This document shows positions 8,413 to 18,563 of a DNA stretch of 64,000 nucleotides, piece by piece. Position numbers and translations under genes: made by a program. The stretch spans positions 42,625 through 106,624 of the forward strand of contig NZ_BJDO01000005.1 in assembly GCF_005405185.1 (NCBI RefSeq), given 5' to 3'. The notes beneath the pieces were generated by a model. The model made no database searches and was not told the origin of the DNA. It worked only from the letters and a program-made list of their open reading frames with translations. This DNA comes from Secundilactobacillus hailunensis. GTDB taxonomy: Bacteria; Bacillota; Bacilli; Lactobacillales; Lactobacillaceae. Every line of letters begins with the position of its first letter. Within the stretch, counting starts at the first letter, position 1.

Positions 8413-9831
8413 TTACCACATACCAATGACTTTCATCCAAAGTGAGCCAGCACCGATCCAAATAATCAGATATACGACCCCCATAAGGGCGTTCATCTTC
8501 CACCATTCACCTTGAGTAACGTACCCAGAACCATAGAGTATTGGTGCAGGACCATTACTGTAATGAGTGGTTGAACCAAGCAAGTTACCAAAGAATCCTA
8601 ACATTAAGGCAGCTAGCATTGTTGGCACACCAGCAGCAATAGCGACAGCTAAGAACGCACTATACATTGCACTAACGTGGGCTGTTGCACTAGCAAACAG
8701 GTAGTGACTGTAGAAGTAAGCGGCAATCAAAATAATCATGACAAGTATCCAGTTCATACCATGTAATGAAGATCCAATAGTCTTGCTCAACCAAGGAATA
8801 AATCCAAGAGTATTCAGCTGAGTAGCCATCATAACTAGAACAGAGAACCAAGCCAATGTGTTCCAAGCTCCAGTTTCTTTAGTAATATCTGACCATGAAA
8901 GAACACCAGTCAACAGTAAAAGCGAAAGTGCAACAAAAGCTGTTGTAGTTGCATCAATGCCAATGAATGATCCTGATACCCAAAGTACCAAGGCAACCAC
9001 AAAAACTAATGCCATGTATTTCTCTGGTTTACTGAATTTTCCCATTTCTGTTAATTGCTTTTCTGACCACTCTTTAGCATTTGGTGTTTCCTTAATCTCA
9101 GGTGGAAAGATTTTGTAGATAATGAAAGGAACAAGAATTAGGCAAATCAAACCTGGGACCAAACCAGCGATAAACCAATTCATCCAAGTAATATGAATCC
9201 CCATCGGTTTCGCTAACGATTGTGCCAATGGATTAGCAGCCATAGCGGTCAAGAACATAGCCGAAGTAATAATATCCCCTTGAAATTCTGAATAAATGAG
9301 GAAAGAACCAATTTTTCTCTGGGTATTATCCTTCGGGGTTGAGCCAAAGGCTTGCGCCAAGGATTGAATAATTGGATACATAATTCCACCAGCACGTGCA
9401 GTGTTACTTGGTGTAGCAGGAGCAAGAACTAAATCCACTCCAATAAGCGAATAAGCCAACCCTAGAGTCCGTTTACCAAAAAGTCGAACAAAATTAAAGG
9501 CAATTCGCCGACCTAAACCAGTCTTAATAAACCCTCTCGAAATGAAAAATGCCATAACAATTAGCCATATACTAGTATTCCCAAAGCCTGCAATAGCCGT
9601 ATCTACTGGTACTTCGCCAGTTAAAACCGTAATAGTAAATCCAATAATTGCAACACCACCAATCGGTAGTGGTTGGGTAATACACCCAATAATAGTTGCA
9701 ACGAAAATTGCAAACATATGCCACGCTGCAATAGAAACCCCAACAGGTTTAAATGGCGTTAATAACCATATAATAATTCCAACTGCTAGCGGTGCTATAA
9801 ACTTTCTGTATTTAACCTTTCCCAGGCTCAT
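8413..9831 (-). CDS. DASS-family dicarboxylate transporter
   Basis: Membrane symporter or exchanger of the divalent anion:sodium symporter family (CitT / SdcS / 2-oxoglutarate-malate translocator type), 472 residues with about 12 hydrophobic segments. The two substrate-binding SNT-type loops are visible: TPSNTARAGGIMYP near residue 137 and GSTTHYSNGPAPILYG near residue 425. It lies 40 bp downstream of the fumarate reductase gene on the same strand, so malate, fumarate, succinate or citrate are the likely substrates. A fumarate/succinate or malate/succinate exchange role fits the neighbours. Substrate and coupling ion are inferred. Confidence 0.9.
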   Translation of the reverse strand: MSLGKVKYRKFIAPLAVGIIIWLLTPFKPVGVSIAAWHMFAIFVATIIGCITQPLPIGGVAIIGFTITVLTGEVPVDTAIAGFGNTSIWLIVMAFFISRGFIKTGLGRRIAFNFVRLFGKRTLGLAYSLIGVDLVLAPATPSNTARAGGIMYPIIQSLAQAFGSTPKDNTQRKIGSFLIYSEFQGDIITSAMFLTAMAANPLAQSLAKPMGIHITWMNWFIAGLVPGLICLILVPFIIYKIFPPEIKETPNAKEWSEKQLTEMGKFSKPEKYMALVFVVALVLWVSGSFIGIDATTTAFVALSLLLLTGVLSWSDITKETGAWNTLAWFSVLVMMATQLNTLGFIPWLSKTIGSSLHGMNWILVMIILIAAYFYSHYLFASATAHVSAMYSAFLAVAIAAGVPTMLAALMLGFFGNLLGSTTHYSNGPAPILYGSGYVTQGEWWKMNALMGVVYLIIWIGAGSLWMKVIGMW

Positions 9832-9871
9832 TTTCTTAACCTCTTTTGATTATTCCCCGAAGGTTTCATTA

Positions 9872-11269
9872 TTATTTTTCGTTGATGTAGTTGAAGACTT
9901 GTTCCCCAGCTTGACGGCCGAAGATCACCGTTTCAGCAATTGAGTTACCGCCGATTCGGTTATTACCATGCAAGCCACCAACAATTTCACCGGCAGCATA
10001 GAGGCCCTTGATGGCTTTACCGTCATCATTAAGCACTTCTGTCTTATGGTTAATGGCAATACCACCCATTGTATAATGGACGGCTGGTGCAATGTGAATC
10101 GCGAAGAATGGCGCTGTTGAAATATCACGTTCCATACCAGTGGTCCGGCTAAATGCTGAATCATCTTGGTCAGCAACCGCGGTATTCCAATCAGTAACAG
10201 TCTGCTTCAACGCTGTGGCGTCAAAACCTAATTGATCAGCTAAATCGTCCAACGACTTACCCGTGTGAACTAACCCGATTGAGTCGTAGAATTCCACCGC
10301 TTTAGCCCGGTCACGAATGCCCTGGTCAAAGATCAGATAAGCACCGTTTTCCTTCAAACCATCAATGGCAGCCGTCACGTTCTTACGGGTATCCAATTCG
10401 TTGACGAACCGGTCGCCATGCTTATTAACTAAGATGGCACCTTCACCACGAACAGCTTCACCGATGAGGTAAGCGTGCGGGGTATCCTGTTGAACAGTTG
10501 GGTGAACTTGGACTTGATCCATATCAACCAATTTAGCGCCTAACGCCTCTGCCAGCTTGATACCGTCACCGGTAGCACCTGGTTGGTTAGTGGTGTTCAT
10601 GCCCTTTAAATCAGGACGGTACTTCGTCAGCATCTCCTGGTTGGCACCGAAGCCACCGGCAGCCAGCACAACGGCATCCGCTGTCAGCGGACCGCTTTGC
10701 TTACCAGTTGTGGCCCGTACACCAGTCACTTTACCTTCATCATCAGTGGTTAATTCAGTGACCTTTAACCCTGCAAATAGCGGAATCCGTGCTTTTTGCA
10801 CTTGCTTGAGCAGTTCTGTCACCAGAAAACCACCAATCGCAGCTAAGGAATGAGGCCGGTGGGTTCGCATCTTGCTCATCCCACCAGTGATCGTGAGTTC
10901 ATCCAAGATGATGTCGTGATCAGCTAACCAGTCGATGGCCAAAGCAGCGTGTTCACTGAAATACTTCAGTAATTCAGTGTTGTTCTTGCCACCGCCACCT
11001 TTTAAGGTCTCGTCGTAGAATTCTTGGTAGCTGTCGACTACGTGGTGCTGTAACTGAACGTTGGTTTCGGCAGCGTTCATTCCGGATGAAGCCCGGTTAG
11101 TGTTACCACCCAGTTTATCCATTTTTTCAAGGATAACGGGTTTTAAACCTAACTCGTGTGCCTGAATGGCAGCCGTCATACCAGCTGCACCTGAACCAAT
11201 CACAATCACGTCGTAGTGCTTACGCAGCCGCGTGAGTGAGGTTGGTTGAAAATGAAATTTTTCAGCCAT
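9872..11269 (-). CDS. Fumarate reductase flavoprotein (soluble, FAD only)
   Basis: Flavoprotein of the fumarate reductase / succinate dehydrogenase family that reduces fumarate to succinate and so reoxidises NADH-derived electrons. The FAD-binding GSGAAG motif is at residues 25-30, and active-site segments HPTVQQ, GEAVRGEGAILVN and HYTMGG are present. The protein has 465 residues and no signal peptide, haem domain or FMN-binding domain, so it is cytosolic and its electron donor is unknown. It sits between fumarase and a dicarboxylate carrier. Related soluble proteins can act on other 2-enoates such as urocanate, but the context favours fumarate. Confidence 0.88.
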   Translation of the reverse strand: MAEKFHFQPTSLTRLRKHYDVIVIGSGAAGMTAAIQAHELGLKPVILEKMDKLGGNTNRASSGMNAAETNVQLQHHVVDSYQEFYDETLKGGGGKNNTELLKYFSEHAALAIDWLADHDIILDELTITGGMSKMRTHRPHSLAAIGGFLVTELLKQVQKARIPLFAGLKVTELTTDDEGKVTGVRATTGKQSGPLTADAVVLAAGGFGANQEMLTKYRPDLKGMNTTNQPGATGDGIKLAEALGAKLVDMDQVQVHPTVQQDTPHAYLIGEAVRGEGAILVNKHGDRFVNELDTRKNVTAAIDGLKENGAYLIFDQGIRDRAKAVEFYDSIGLVHTGKSLDDLADQLGFDATALKQTVTDWNTAVADQDDSAFSRTTGMERDISTAPFFAIHIAPAVHYTMGGIAINHKTEVLNDDGKAIKGLYAAGEIVGGLHGNNRIGGNSIAETVIFGRQAGEQVFNYINEK

Positions 11270-11307
11270 GATTTTGCTCCTATTCTTAATCTATTGTGCT
11301 TTTAAAT

Positions 11308-12693
11308 TTACTTTTGATCGATGTTGGTCATGTTGATTGGGATAACCCAAGCATCGTATTGTTCTTCAGTCAGTAAGCCAGATTTCAAAGCAGCTTCTTT
11401 CAAATTAGTACCTTCAGCTAAGGCTTCTTGTGCAATCGTGGCACTTTCGTGGTAACCAATGTGTGGTGATAAGGCAGTAACCGTCATCAATGAGCGGTCA
11501 ACTAATTCTTCCATCCGGTCTGAGTTAACACTCAAACCATGGATCATCTTGTCAGCAAAGCCACGCATGGTTCCTTCCAATAATTCAGCTGATTCAAGGA
11601 AGGCTGAAATTAAAACTGGCTTGTAAACGTTCATTTCGAAGTTACCTTGGCTAGATGCCATATCAACAACGACATCGTTACCCATAACCCGAACAGCAGC
11701 CATGGTGATGGCTTCGGCTTGAGTTGGGTTAACCTTACCAGGCATAATCGATGAACCAGGTTCGTTAGCTGGAATGTTTAATTCGCCATAACCGGCACGG
11801 GGACCTGAAGCTAAGAACCGTACGTCATTGGCAATCTTCATCAGATCAGCAGCTAAGGTCTTGATTGCACCGTGGACCACGTTTAAGCCTGAGTGGTGAG
11901 CTAAACCGTAAAATTTGTTGGTTTTAGCTGTAAAGTGCAGGCCGTAAAGTTCGCCCATCTTGTCAGCAATGATATCGGCAAAGCCAGGAGCAGCGTTCAA
12001 GCCAGTCCCAACAGCGGTACCACCCATTGCCAGTTCACTCAAAGTCTTACCTAAAGTCTTTAGGTAATCCAAATCATGTTCCAATGCACTAGCCCAGCCA
12101 GAAACTTCTTGGCCAAAGGTTAATGGTGTAGCATCTTGCAAGTGGGTCCGGCCAATTTTAACCGTCTTCCAGTATTTTTCTTGCTTGACCTTTAATTCGT
12201 CGATCAAGTGCTGAGTTGAATCTTCCAAACGGCTAACTGCCTTGGCAGCTGTGATGTTCATTGCTGTTGGGAAGATATCGTTAGAGCTTTGACCCTTGTT
12301 AACATCATCGTTTGGTAAGATCTCAATGTCAGCGTTGAGTTTACCAGCTTGGTGAGCAACGACTTCGTTGACGTTCATGTTGGTTTGCGTACCTGAACCA
12401 GTTTGGTAAACGACCAATGGGAAGTCCTTACGTAAGTCCTCATCGTCAAGTGCAAGTAAGGTATCAATGGCTTCGACGATCAAGTCGGCCTTAGCACCGT
12501 CAATATTCTTTAATTCTTTGTTGGCAGTAGCTGCGGCTTTCTTGATCTGCAGCAAAGCCTTGATAATTTCCAGTGGCATCTTTTCACCAGTTGGGAAGTT
12601 GTTACGGCTTCTTTCGGTTTGAGCGCCCCAAAGTGCGGTAGCGGGAATCTTAACTTCGCCAATCGTATCTGATTCAATTCTGTAATCTGACAT
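11308..12693 (-). CDS. fumC: Class II fumarate hydratase
   Basis: Reversible hydration of fumarate to malate by the iron-independent class II fumarase. The superfamily signature GSSIMPGKVNPTQ is intact, and the N-terminal SDTIGEVKIPATALWGAQT matches fumarases. Length is 461 residues, normal. The start is the ATG at 12693 with GGAGG 8 bases upstream; an earlier in-frame ATG overlaps that ribosome site. It is the first gene of a likely fumC-reductase-DASS operon running on towards the lar genes. In this setting it would convert malate to fumarate, the substrate of the reductase. Confidence 0.95.
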   Translation of the reverse strand: MSDYRIESDTIGEVKIPATALWGAQTERSRNNFPTGEKMPLEIIKALLQIKKAAATANKELKNIDGAKADLIVEAIDTLLALDDEDLRKDFPLVVYQTGSGTQTNMNVNEVVAHQAGKLNADIEILPNDDVNKGQSSNDIFPTAMNITAAKAVSRLEDSTQHLIDELKVKQEKYWKTVKIGRTHLQDATPLTFGQEVSGWASALEHDLDYLKTLGKTLSELAMGGTAVGTGLNAAPGFADIIADKMGELYGLHFTAKTNKFYGLAHHSGLNVVHGAIKTLAADLMKIANDVRFLASGPRAGYGELNIPANEPGSSIMPGKVNPTQAEAITMAAVRVMGNDVVVDMASSQGNFEMNVYKPVLISAFLESAELLEGTMRGFADKMIHGLSVNSDRMEELVDRSLMTVTALSPHIGYHESATIAQEALAEGTNLKEAALKSGLLTEEQYDAWVIPINMTNIDQK

Positions 12694-12748
12694 TTTCTTG
12701 ACCTCCATTGTATTTGTAACTGCTATACAGGTAACAACAAAAAGACTA

Positions 12749-12766
12749 TCGTGATATTGTTCACTA
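12749..12766. promoter_or_regulatory. Rex-like operator at the fumarase promoter
   Basis: GTGA-N6-TCAC inside an 18 bp segment matches 11 of 14 fixed positions of the Rex consensus TTGTGAA-N4-TTCACAA. It lies just downstream of the expected transcription start of fumC. Rex represses NADH-reoxidising pathways when NADH is low, which suits fumarate reduction. The half-sites also resemble a Crp/Fnr-type site. Confidence 0.5.
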
Positions 12767-12774
12767 ACATCTAT

Positions 12775-12803
12775 AGAATAATAGCCAAATACGTTATAGT
12801 CAA
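12775..12803 (-). promoter_or_regulatory. Sigma-A promoter of the fumarase operon
   Basis: On the minus strand, TTGACT (12798-12803) and TATTCT (12775-12780) are separated by exactly 17 bases. Transcription would start near 12768, giving a leader of about 75 nt before fumC. Confidence 0.75.
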
Positions 12804-12955
12804 AAACTACTCACTTCATTATATTTGCTTATGAGGTTGCTATATCGGCGATCAATTAGTATTATGCCCCCATTTTATATTTTACACAATCCAAATGAAT
12901 ATTTTTTAATTTAGTTTACATTTTCACACATATTTTTTGGAATCGTTTTCACAAG

Positions 12956-12969
12956 TTATTCCCCATTTT
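12956..12969 (+). repeat. Direct repeat copy, left of the IS element
   Basis: TTATTCCCCATTTT, repeated exactly at 14699-14712 just beyond the right end of the IS. IS200/IS605 elements do not make target duplications, so the origin of the pair is unexplained. Confidence 0.5.
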
Positions 12970-13024
12970 GTACTTTATAAGTGGCGTCAGTTGAGAAAAA
13001 TCGGTATTTTAATGCCGAGATGAA

Positions 13025-13344
13025 TCAATGTCTTGGACATCCACCGTTGTATCGGTCTAATTGTGAGTCAACGTATTGAACTATTGTTTCTTTTGAAGCA
13101 TTACCAAGGGTACTCATAAAGAAGCTAGGAGACCATAAATGTCCGCTCCAGAGTAATCTCTTGGTTTGTGGGAACTGAATAAACCATGAACCACCTTTAA
13201 AAGCTTTAACGATTGAAGATGGCGCTGATTTATTCACTACTTGGTAGTCCAAACCAGTTGAAAGTTAAAATCATACACATTAGGATGTTCGTGCTTAATC
13301 ATACGTTTACCTAATTTCGTTGGTATATAGCCACTTATATTCAT
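13025..13344 (-). pseudogene. tnpA (IS200-type Y1 transposase), internally deleted
   Basis: Remnant of the HUH single-strand transposase of IS200/IS605. The N-terminal part starts at the ATG at 13344 and includes HPNVYDFNFQLVWTTK, then stops at 13237. The C-terminal part, in another frame from about 13250, contains LLWSGHLWSPSFFMSTLGN and the helix ETIVQYVDSQ, which holds the catalytic tyrosine. Full TnpA has about 150 residues; roughly 50 residues of the core, including the metal-binding HUH motif, are missing. It cannot encode an active transposase, so movement of this copy would need TnpA in trans. Confidence 0.8.
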
Positions 13345-13394
13345 TTTTAGCATACCATTATGATATACTAGAAATGGAAAAGAGGTGAACCTAT

Positions 13395-14546
13395 ATGACT
13401 TTAAAAGGGATCAAATTACGGCTATATCCTAATCAAGAGCAGCAACTCAAAATCAAACTCAACTTTGGGTATAACCGTTTTGTTTGGAATCAAATACTAG
13501 CGATGATGGTTGAAAGATATCAAAATAACCCAGAAGCTAAATTCTTAAATGCGTTTGCCTTGAATAATTTACTGCCAGCCTTGAAGACTGAGTATGAATG
13601 GTTAAAAGATGCTGAAAGCACTAGCTTACAGTCAACCAACCATGACTTAGTAGAAGCCTATAAAAAGTTTTTTAGGCTGCATAAAGGCTTCCCTAAGTTC
13701 AAATCTCGTAAGTACCCGAAGCAGAGCTATCAGACCAAGTCGGTCAATCACAATATTAAACTAGTTGATAATCACCACATCCAGTTACCCAAATTGGGAA
13801 AGCTAAAATTTAAATCAGGTAGAAAACCAGTTGGCAAAATCAAGAATGTGACTATTCGCCTTTCAGCTACGGGTAAGTTCTATGCCATTATTCTAGTCGA
13901 CACTGACATTAAAGCCTTAGCCAAGACCGGTAATCCAGTTGGTATTGATCTGGGTGTTGCTGACTTAATGATCACCAGTGATGGCGTGAAATACCCAACG
14001 ATTCGCTTTGATAAACGACTCAGTAAAAAGAAACATTACTGGGAGAAACGTTTAGCTCGGAGAAGGTTACAAGCTCAGCAAGAAATTGCTTGGGATAAAC
14101 ACAACAAAGTCATTGAACCCCGCGAGCTATCAGACTTTAAGAACTATCAAAAAGCTAAAAGAATGGTCGCTAAGTATGCGGAAAAAATAGCCAACCAACG
14201 TAACAATTACTTAAATACGTTAACAAAAACTTTGGTAGCCCAATATGATGTGATCTATATTGAAGATTTGAAAACCAAAAATCTCCTTAAAAACCACAAG
14301 CTTGCTAGAGCAATTGCCAATCAAAGCTGGCGGGAACTACATCGAATGCTTGAATATAAGTGCGTTTGGTATGGAAAACAGTTAGTCACTGTTAATCCTA
14401 GAAAAACTTCTCAAATATGTTCCAGCTGTGGCTATGATGATGGTAAGCACACTTTAGATATTAGACAGTGGGCCTGTCCTAATTGTGGCGTTAGCCATGA
14501 TCGAGACATTAATGCCGCAGTTAATATTCTACAAGCGACTGCGTAA
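13395..14546 (+). CDS. tnpB: TnpB, RNA-guided nuclease of the IS200/IS605 element
   Basis: Complete 383-residue TnpB, the RNA-guided DNA endonuclease ancestral to Cas12. The RuvC-like catalytic acids are visible: Asp185 in GIDLGVAD, Glu290 in YIEDLKTKN, and Asp371 in HDRDINAA. A zinc ribbon is formed by Cys342, Cys345, Cys361 and Cys364. A helix-rich N-terminal region (FGYNRFVWNQ) is typical. AGAGGTG lies before the ATG. The gene diverges from the broken tnpA and is followed by its probable guide RNA region and the element's right end. All catalytic residues are present, so it may be active. Confidence 0.95.
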   Translation: MTLKGIKLRLYPNQEQQLKIKLNFGYNRFVWNQILAMMVERYQNNPEAKFLNAFALNNLLPALKTEYEWLKDAESTSLQSTNHDLVEAYKKFFRLHKGFPKFKSRKYPKQSYQTKSVNHNIKLVDNHHIQLPKLGKLKFKSGRKPVGKIKNVTIRLSATGKFYAIILVDTDIKALAKTGNPVGIDLGVADLMITSDGVKYPTIRFDKRLSKKKHYWEKRLARRRLQAQQEIAWDKHNKVIEPRELSDFKNYQKAKRMVAKYAEKIANQRNNYLNTLTKTLVAQYDVIYIEDLKTKNLLKNHKLARAIANQSWRELHRMLEYKCVWYGKQLVTVNPRKTSQICSSCGYDDGKHTLDIRQWACPNCGVSHDRDINAAVNILQATA

Positions 14547-14680
14547 CTTGGAGTCTAAAAGACTATCTGGCATGGAACGTGCCTTAGTAAATAGCCGTAA
14601 CCGCTGCATGCCATTCGGAGAATGCTGTGTAAGTCAGCGGTGTTCCTAGAAGCTCGTTACTTTAGTGACGAGTAGTTCAC
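14547..14680 (+). ncRNA. Probable TnpB guide RNA (omega-RNA) scaffold and IS right end
   Basis: The stretch between the tnpB stop and the right end is GC-richer and foldable, and ends in the right-end hairpin at 14653-14672. In this family the transcript overlapping the tnpB 3' end is the guide RNA scaffold, and the guide is the flanking DNA, here beginning at 14681. The assignment rests on family knowledge and position. Confidence 0.6.
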
Positions 14681-14698
14681 TTAATCGGATTTATGTTA

Positions 14699-14712
14699 TT
14701 ATTCCCCATTTT
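14699..14712 (+). repeat. Direct repeat copy, right of the IS element
   Basis: Second exact copy of the 14 bp sequence found at 12956-12969. It lies 19 bp beyond the IS right end, next to a possible TATAGT -10 element for the following lipoprotein gene. Confidence 0.5.
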
Positions 14713-14772
14713 ATAGTAGAATTAACTTCTAAATCAGGTTTATTTCGGCTGTCATTTATAGAGAGGAATTTT

Positions 14773-15594
14773 TTGTTGCGTATTAAACACTTACTATTCG
14801 GAACTTTAGTTGTACCGCTCGGCCTACTCTTAACCGCTTGCGGTAATCAAAAGGTTCAGACGCAACCAGTCACTAAACTGGCATTGGTTAAATCAGGCCA
14901 GACTGCCCGACCACGTATTTGGTATCATGTTTCTCAAGCTCAAAATCAGGTCACTGCCAACTCTGCCGTCAACGGAATCTTTGTCCTTCAAAAAGGTAAA
15001 GCTACTACTTATATGTTACCAACTGGTAAACAGCCGATCTCCTTAAAGCAATTAGCCAAAATGTCGACTGCTGAACAGATCAGGTGGGCGAAAAATAAGG
15101 ACCAAGAGGCTTTTCACACTGGCGTTACTGCTCAGCAAGCTCAAACAGCTAATAATATTGCAGGCATTAAATCTGATTTAAAACAACTACGAAGAACCAA
15201 TGGCGAACCATCACAAATCAAAGCATTACAGCAGTATTTGAAAATCAATCAAGCGATTCACGATAATCCCAGCAGCTATGCAGCACCAATTGCTTATCCG
15301 CTAACCGCTGTCAGCCAAGCTCATAGTGAACAATTCGGGCTGAAACTTTATCCGGTAAAGACCGTTCAGTACGGTGATGCTAACATCATTACGGCCAGTG
15401 AACTATCGCTGAGTAATTATAATTTTAATCACCGCATCCAGCCTGACAAAATTGCCGGCCACTACTACGGTGGTTACAGTTCCGCTATTAACGCGCATCA
15501 CTATTTCATGCTGACCCGAGTGACGAAGCACACCCGCATCGTTTATGATCGACAAAAATCGGCTAATATTGTGAAGACCGGTACAACTGACTAA
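14773..15594 (+). CDS. Putative lipoprotein of unknown function
   Basis: Secreted, membrane-anchored protein of about 273 residues. The N-terminus has positive residues (RIKH), a hydrophobic core and a lipobox LLTAC with the lipidated cysteine at residue 23. The rest is hydrophilic, rich in Gln, Ala and Lys, with no domain I recognise. The start is one of two adjacent TTG codons (14773 or 14776), 6 or 9 bases after GAGAGG. The frame stays open upstream into the IS element but has no signal there. The IS right end lies 93 bp upstream, so insertion may have changed the gene's promoter. A strong terminator follows. Confidence 0.75.
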   Translation: MLRIKHLLFGTLVVPLGLLLTACGNQKVQTQPVTKLALVKSGQTARPRIWYHVSQAQNQVTANSAVNGIFVLQKGKATTYMLPTGKQPISLKQLAKMSTAEQIRWAKNKDQEAFHTGVTAQQAQTANNIAGIKSDLKQLRRTNGEPSQIKALQQYLKINQAIHDNPSSYAAPIAYPLTAVSQAHSEQFGLKLYPVKTVQYGDANIITASELSLSNYNFNHRIQPDKIAGHYYGGYSSAINAHHYFMLTRVTKHTRIVYDRQKSANIVKTGTTD

Positions 15595-15601
15595 CTACTC
15601 G

Positions 15602-15647
15602 AAAAAGCGCAATGACCAGTTATGACACCTGATCATTGCGCTTTTTT
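15602..15647. terminator. Bidirectional terminator
   Basis: AAAAAGCGCAATGA and its complement (arms 15602-15615 and 15633-15647) form a GC-centred hairpin flanked by A- and T-runs, between two convergent genes. Confidence 0.9.
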
Positions 15648-15662
15648 ACTACTACTTATTCA

Positions 15663-16262
15663 CTACTGCTTACTCTCGTTCATGGCCGTAGCCTGCCCGT
15701 TCTTAATAGACAAGATCACTGGACCGCTCTTAGACCGTTTCACTTGCAAGGTATAGCTGCCCTTTAACGACTGATCAATGGACTGCGACATCTTTACATA
15801 GTTAGCTGACATTGTCTTAATTGATTTGGCATTGGTTTTAGGATATTTCCACATCGTCGTGACCGACTGAATGTATTTCGCATTAGTGGGTGTCACTGTG
15901 TAGGTCTTAGTATCCTGATTGAAGCTCACATCGCCGACATTTTTACCATACGATTTCTGCAGTTGCTGCAAGATACTCTGTTCATTTTGATGCTGCTGCC
16001 TGATTGATTCAGATTCGGAGCTTTTTTGCGCAAAATAGAGATTGGAATTGACGTTATTTTTAGTTGAGGTCGTTTGCGTCTGCTTAGGTCTGACCCAGCC
16101 CTTTTCATAAACATAGCCAAAGCTAAATAACAATCCAAGCACACTGATAATCGTGAGTATCATGGTTGTGCCGACTAACCCGTTATAATGAGCTGCGTAC
16201 CACCATGACAGTGCGCCCATGATAGTCATGAGGCTAAAGATAAATACCAGAATGATTCCCAT
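15663..16262 (-). CDS. Two-helix membrane protein of unknown function
   Basis: Protein of 199 residues with two N-terminal membrane segments (about residues 3-22 and 30-50), then a Ser/Gln-rich linker and an extracytoplasmic C-terminal domain of about 110 residues with alternating beta-strand-like segments. I do not recognise the domain with certainty; it resembles small lactobacillus membrane proteins of DUF type. It is convergent with the lipoprotein gene and shares its terminator, and probably forms a single-gene unit. Confidence 0.7.
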   Translation of the reverse strand: MGIILVFIFSLMTIMGALSWWYAAHYNGLVGTTMILTIISVLGLLFSFGYVYEKGWVRPKQTQTTSTKNNVNSNLYFAQKSSESESIRQQHQNEQSILQQLQKSYGKNVGDVSFNQDTKTYTVTPTNAKYIQSVTTMWKYPKTNAKSIKTMSANYVKMSQSIDQSLKGSYTLQVKRSKSGPVILSIKNGQATAMNESKQ

Positions 16263-16428
16263 GTCGTATCCCCCTAGAAAATTAAAATTTAATTGTTTTA
16301 GATTTCGTTGATTTACCTATCTATTATAATTCTTTTCTAGTGGGTAAGGCTAAGGATACGCAAAGAGAATCAATTTATTGCTGTATTTGAAAAGACAGTC
16401 TTAGCATTGATCAGCCTGCCCTTATCTT

Positions 16429-17853
<1,425 letters not shown>

Positions 17854-17885
17854 CTAAATTAAAAATAAATGAGAAAGCATTCTAA

Positions 17886-17936
17886 AGTAAAGAGCCGCTA
17901 AATTTCCTAATTGAGGAAATCTAGCGGCTCTTTACT
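17886..17936 (-). terminator. Terminator after the GNAT gene
   Basis: A 15 bp perfect stem (17886-17900 with 17922-17936) has a second nested stem (ATTTCCT/AGGAAAT). It lies 34 bp beyond the acetyltransferase stop codon on the minus strand. Confidence 0.75.
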
Positions 17937-17970
17937 AAACCAACTGACACTTGTCACGGGCGTTGATTGC

Positions 17971-18405
17971 TTACGCACGCCATTTCATTTTAAGTTCAAC
18001 TTCATCCGTATCCTGATCCACTACCCGATCACTTTCATCAAAGTCATGTTTTTGGTAAAAACGGACAGCTTTTTCGTTTTTTTCATAAACCGCCAGATCA
18101 ATTCGTTGATAGTCTGATTTTAAGGCAAATAACAGCAGACTGCCGATACCCGTGTTACGATAACCCGGTTTAACAAACAGTCCCGCCAAATTATACATCT
18201 GCATCCCAGCAAAGCCAATGATCTGATCATCTTGCTGAACGACATAAATAGTGGCCTTAGCCAATTGCTGTGACACTTCGGTAGCCTGATCTTGCCAGTA
18301 TTTAGCAGCAACAAACGGGTGAGCATCCAAATTACCGGCGAGCCAAATGCTCATCAGTACCTTCTGATCAGTTTCAGTCAAGTTCTCCAGCTTTTCAGCT
18401 TTCAC
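17971..18405 (-). CDS. GNAT-family N-acetyltransferase
   Basis: Small acetyltransferase of 144 residues. The acetyl-CoA pyrophosphate-binding loop is visible in GYRNTGIGSLLL near residue 80, and the C-terminal AVRFYQKHDFDESD is typical of the fold. The start is GTG at 18405 with GAGGG 7 bases upstream. Substrate unknown; proteins of this size and shape often acetylate small amines or protein N-termini. It is followed by its own terminator. Confidence 0.85.
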   Translation of the reverse strand: MKAEKLENLTETDQKVLMSIWLAGNLDAHPFVAAKYWQDQATEVSQQLAKATIYVVQQDDQIIGFAGMQMYNLAGLFVKPGYRNTGIGSLLLFALKSDYQRIDLAVYEKNEKAVRFYQKHDFDESDRVVDQDTDEVELKMKWRA

Positions 18406-18534
18406 TTTTTGACCCTCTCTTCTCTTTTACTCTTTAACACAATCTTTAAGGTACGCCGCTCAGCACTAAATGGCAAGTTTTCACAACTTGAATAGGTATT
18501 TCCACGTTTGGCCCTATTTAATCTTGTGTTAATG

Positions 18535-18563
18535 TTGCACTCATTTGTTTTTAATGTTATAGT
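18535..18563 (+). promoter_or_regulatory. Sigma-A promoter of the apbE leader / possible small RNA
   Basis: TTGCAC (18535-18540) and TATAGT (18558-18563) are separated by 17 bases. Transcription would start near 18570, about 340 bp upstream of apbE and before an intrinsic terminator. Confidence 0.7.

Larger units (their letters stand above)
12978..14680. mobile_element. IS200/IS605-family element with divergent tnpA remnant and tnpB
   Basis: The element carries a minus-strand tnpA remnant and a plus-strand tnpB. The left end contains an imperfect hairpin TCGGTATT/AATGCCGA (13001-13018). The right end has hairpin CTCGTTAC/GTGACGAG (14653-14672) followed by AGTAGTTCAC, a typical lactobacillus IS605-group terminus, which sets the right boundary at 14680. 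The left boundary is approximate (about 12978). No terminal inverted repeats or target duplication are expected for this family. Confidence 0.75.

Noticed and set aside
14665..14772. Upstream extension of the lipoprotein gene into the IS right end
   Set aside because: The frame is open, but a signal peptide and lipobox fit only the start at 14773/14776, which has a ribosome site.
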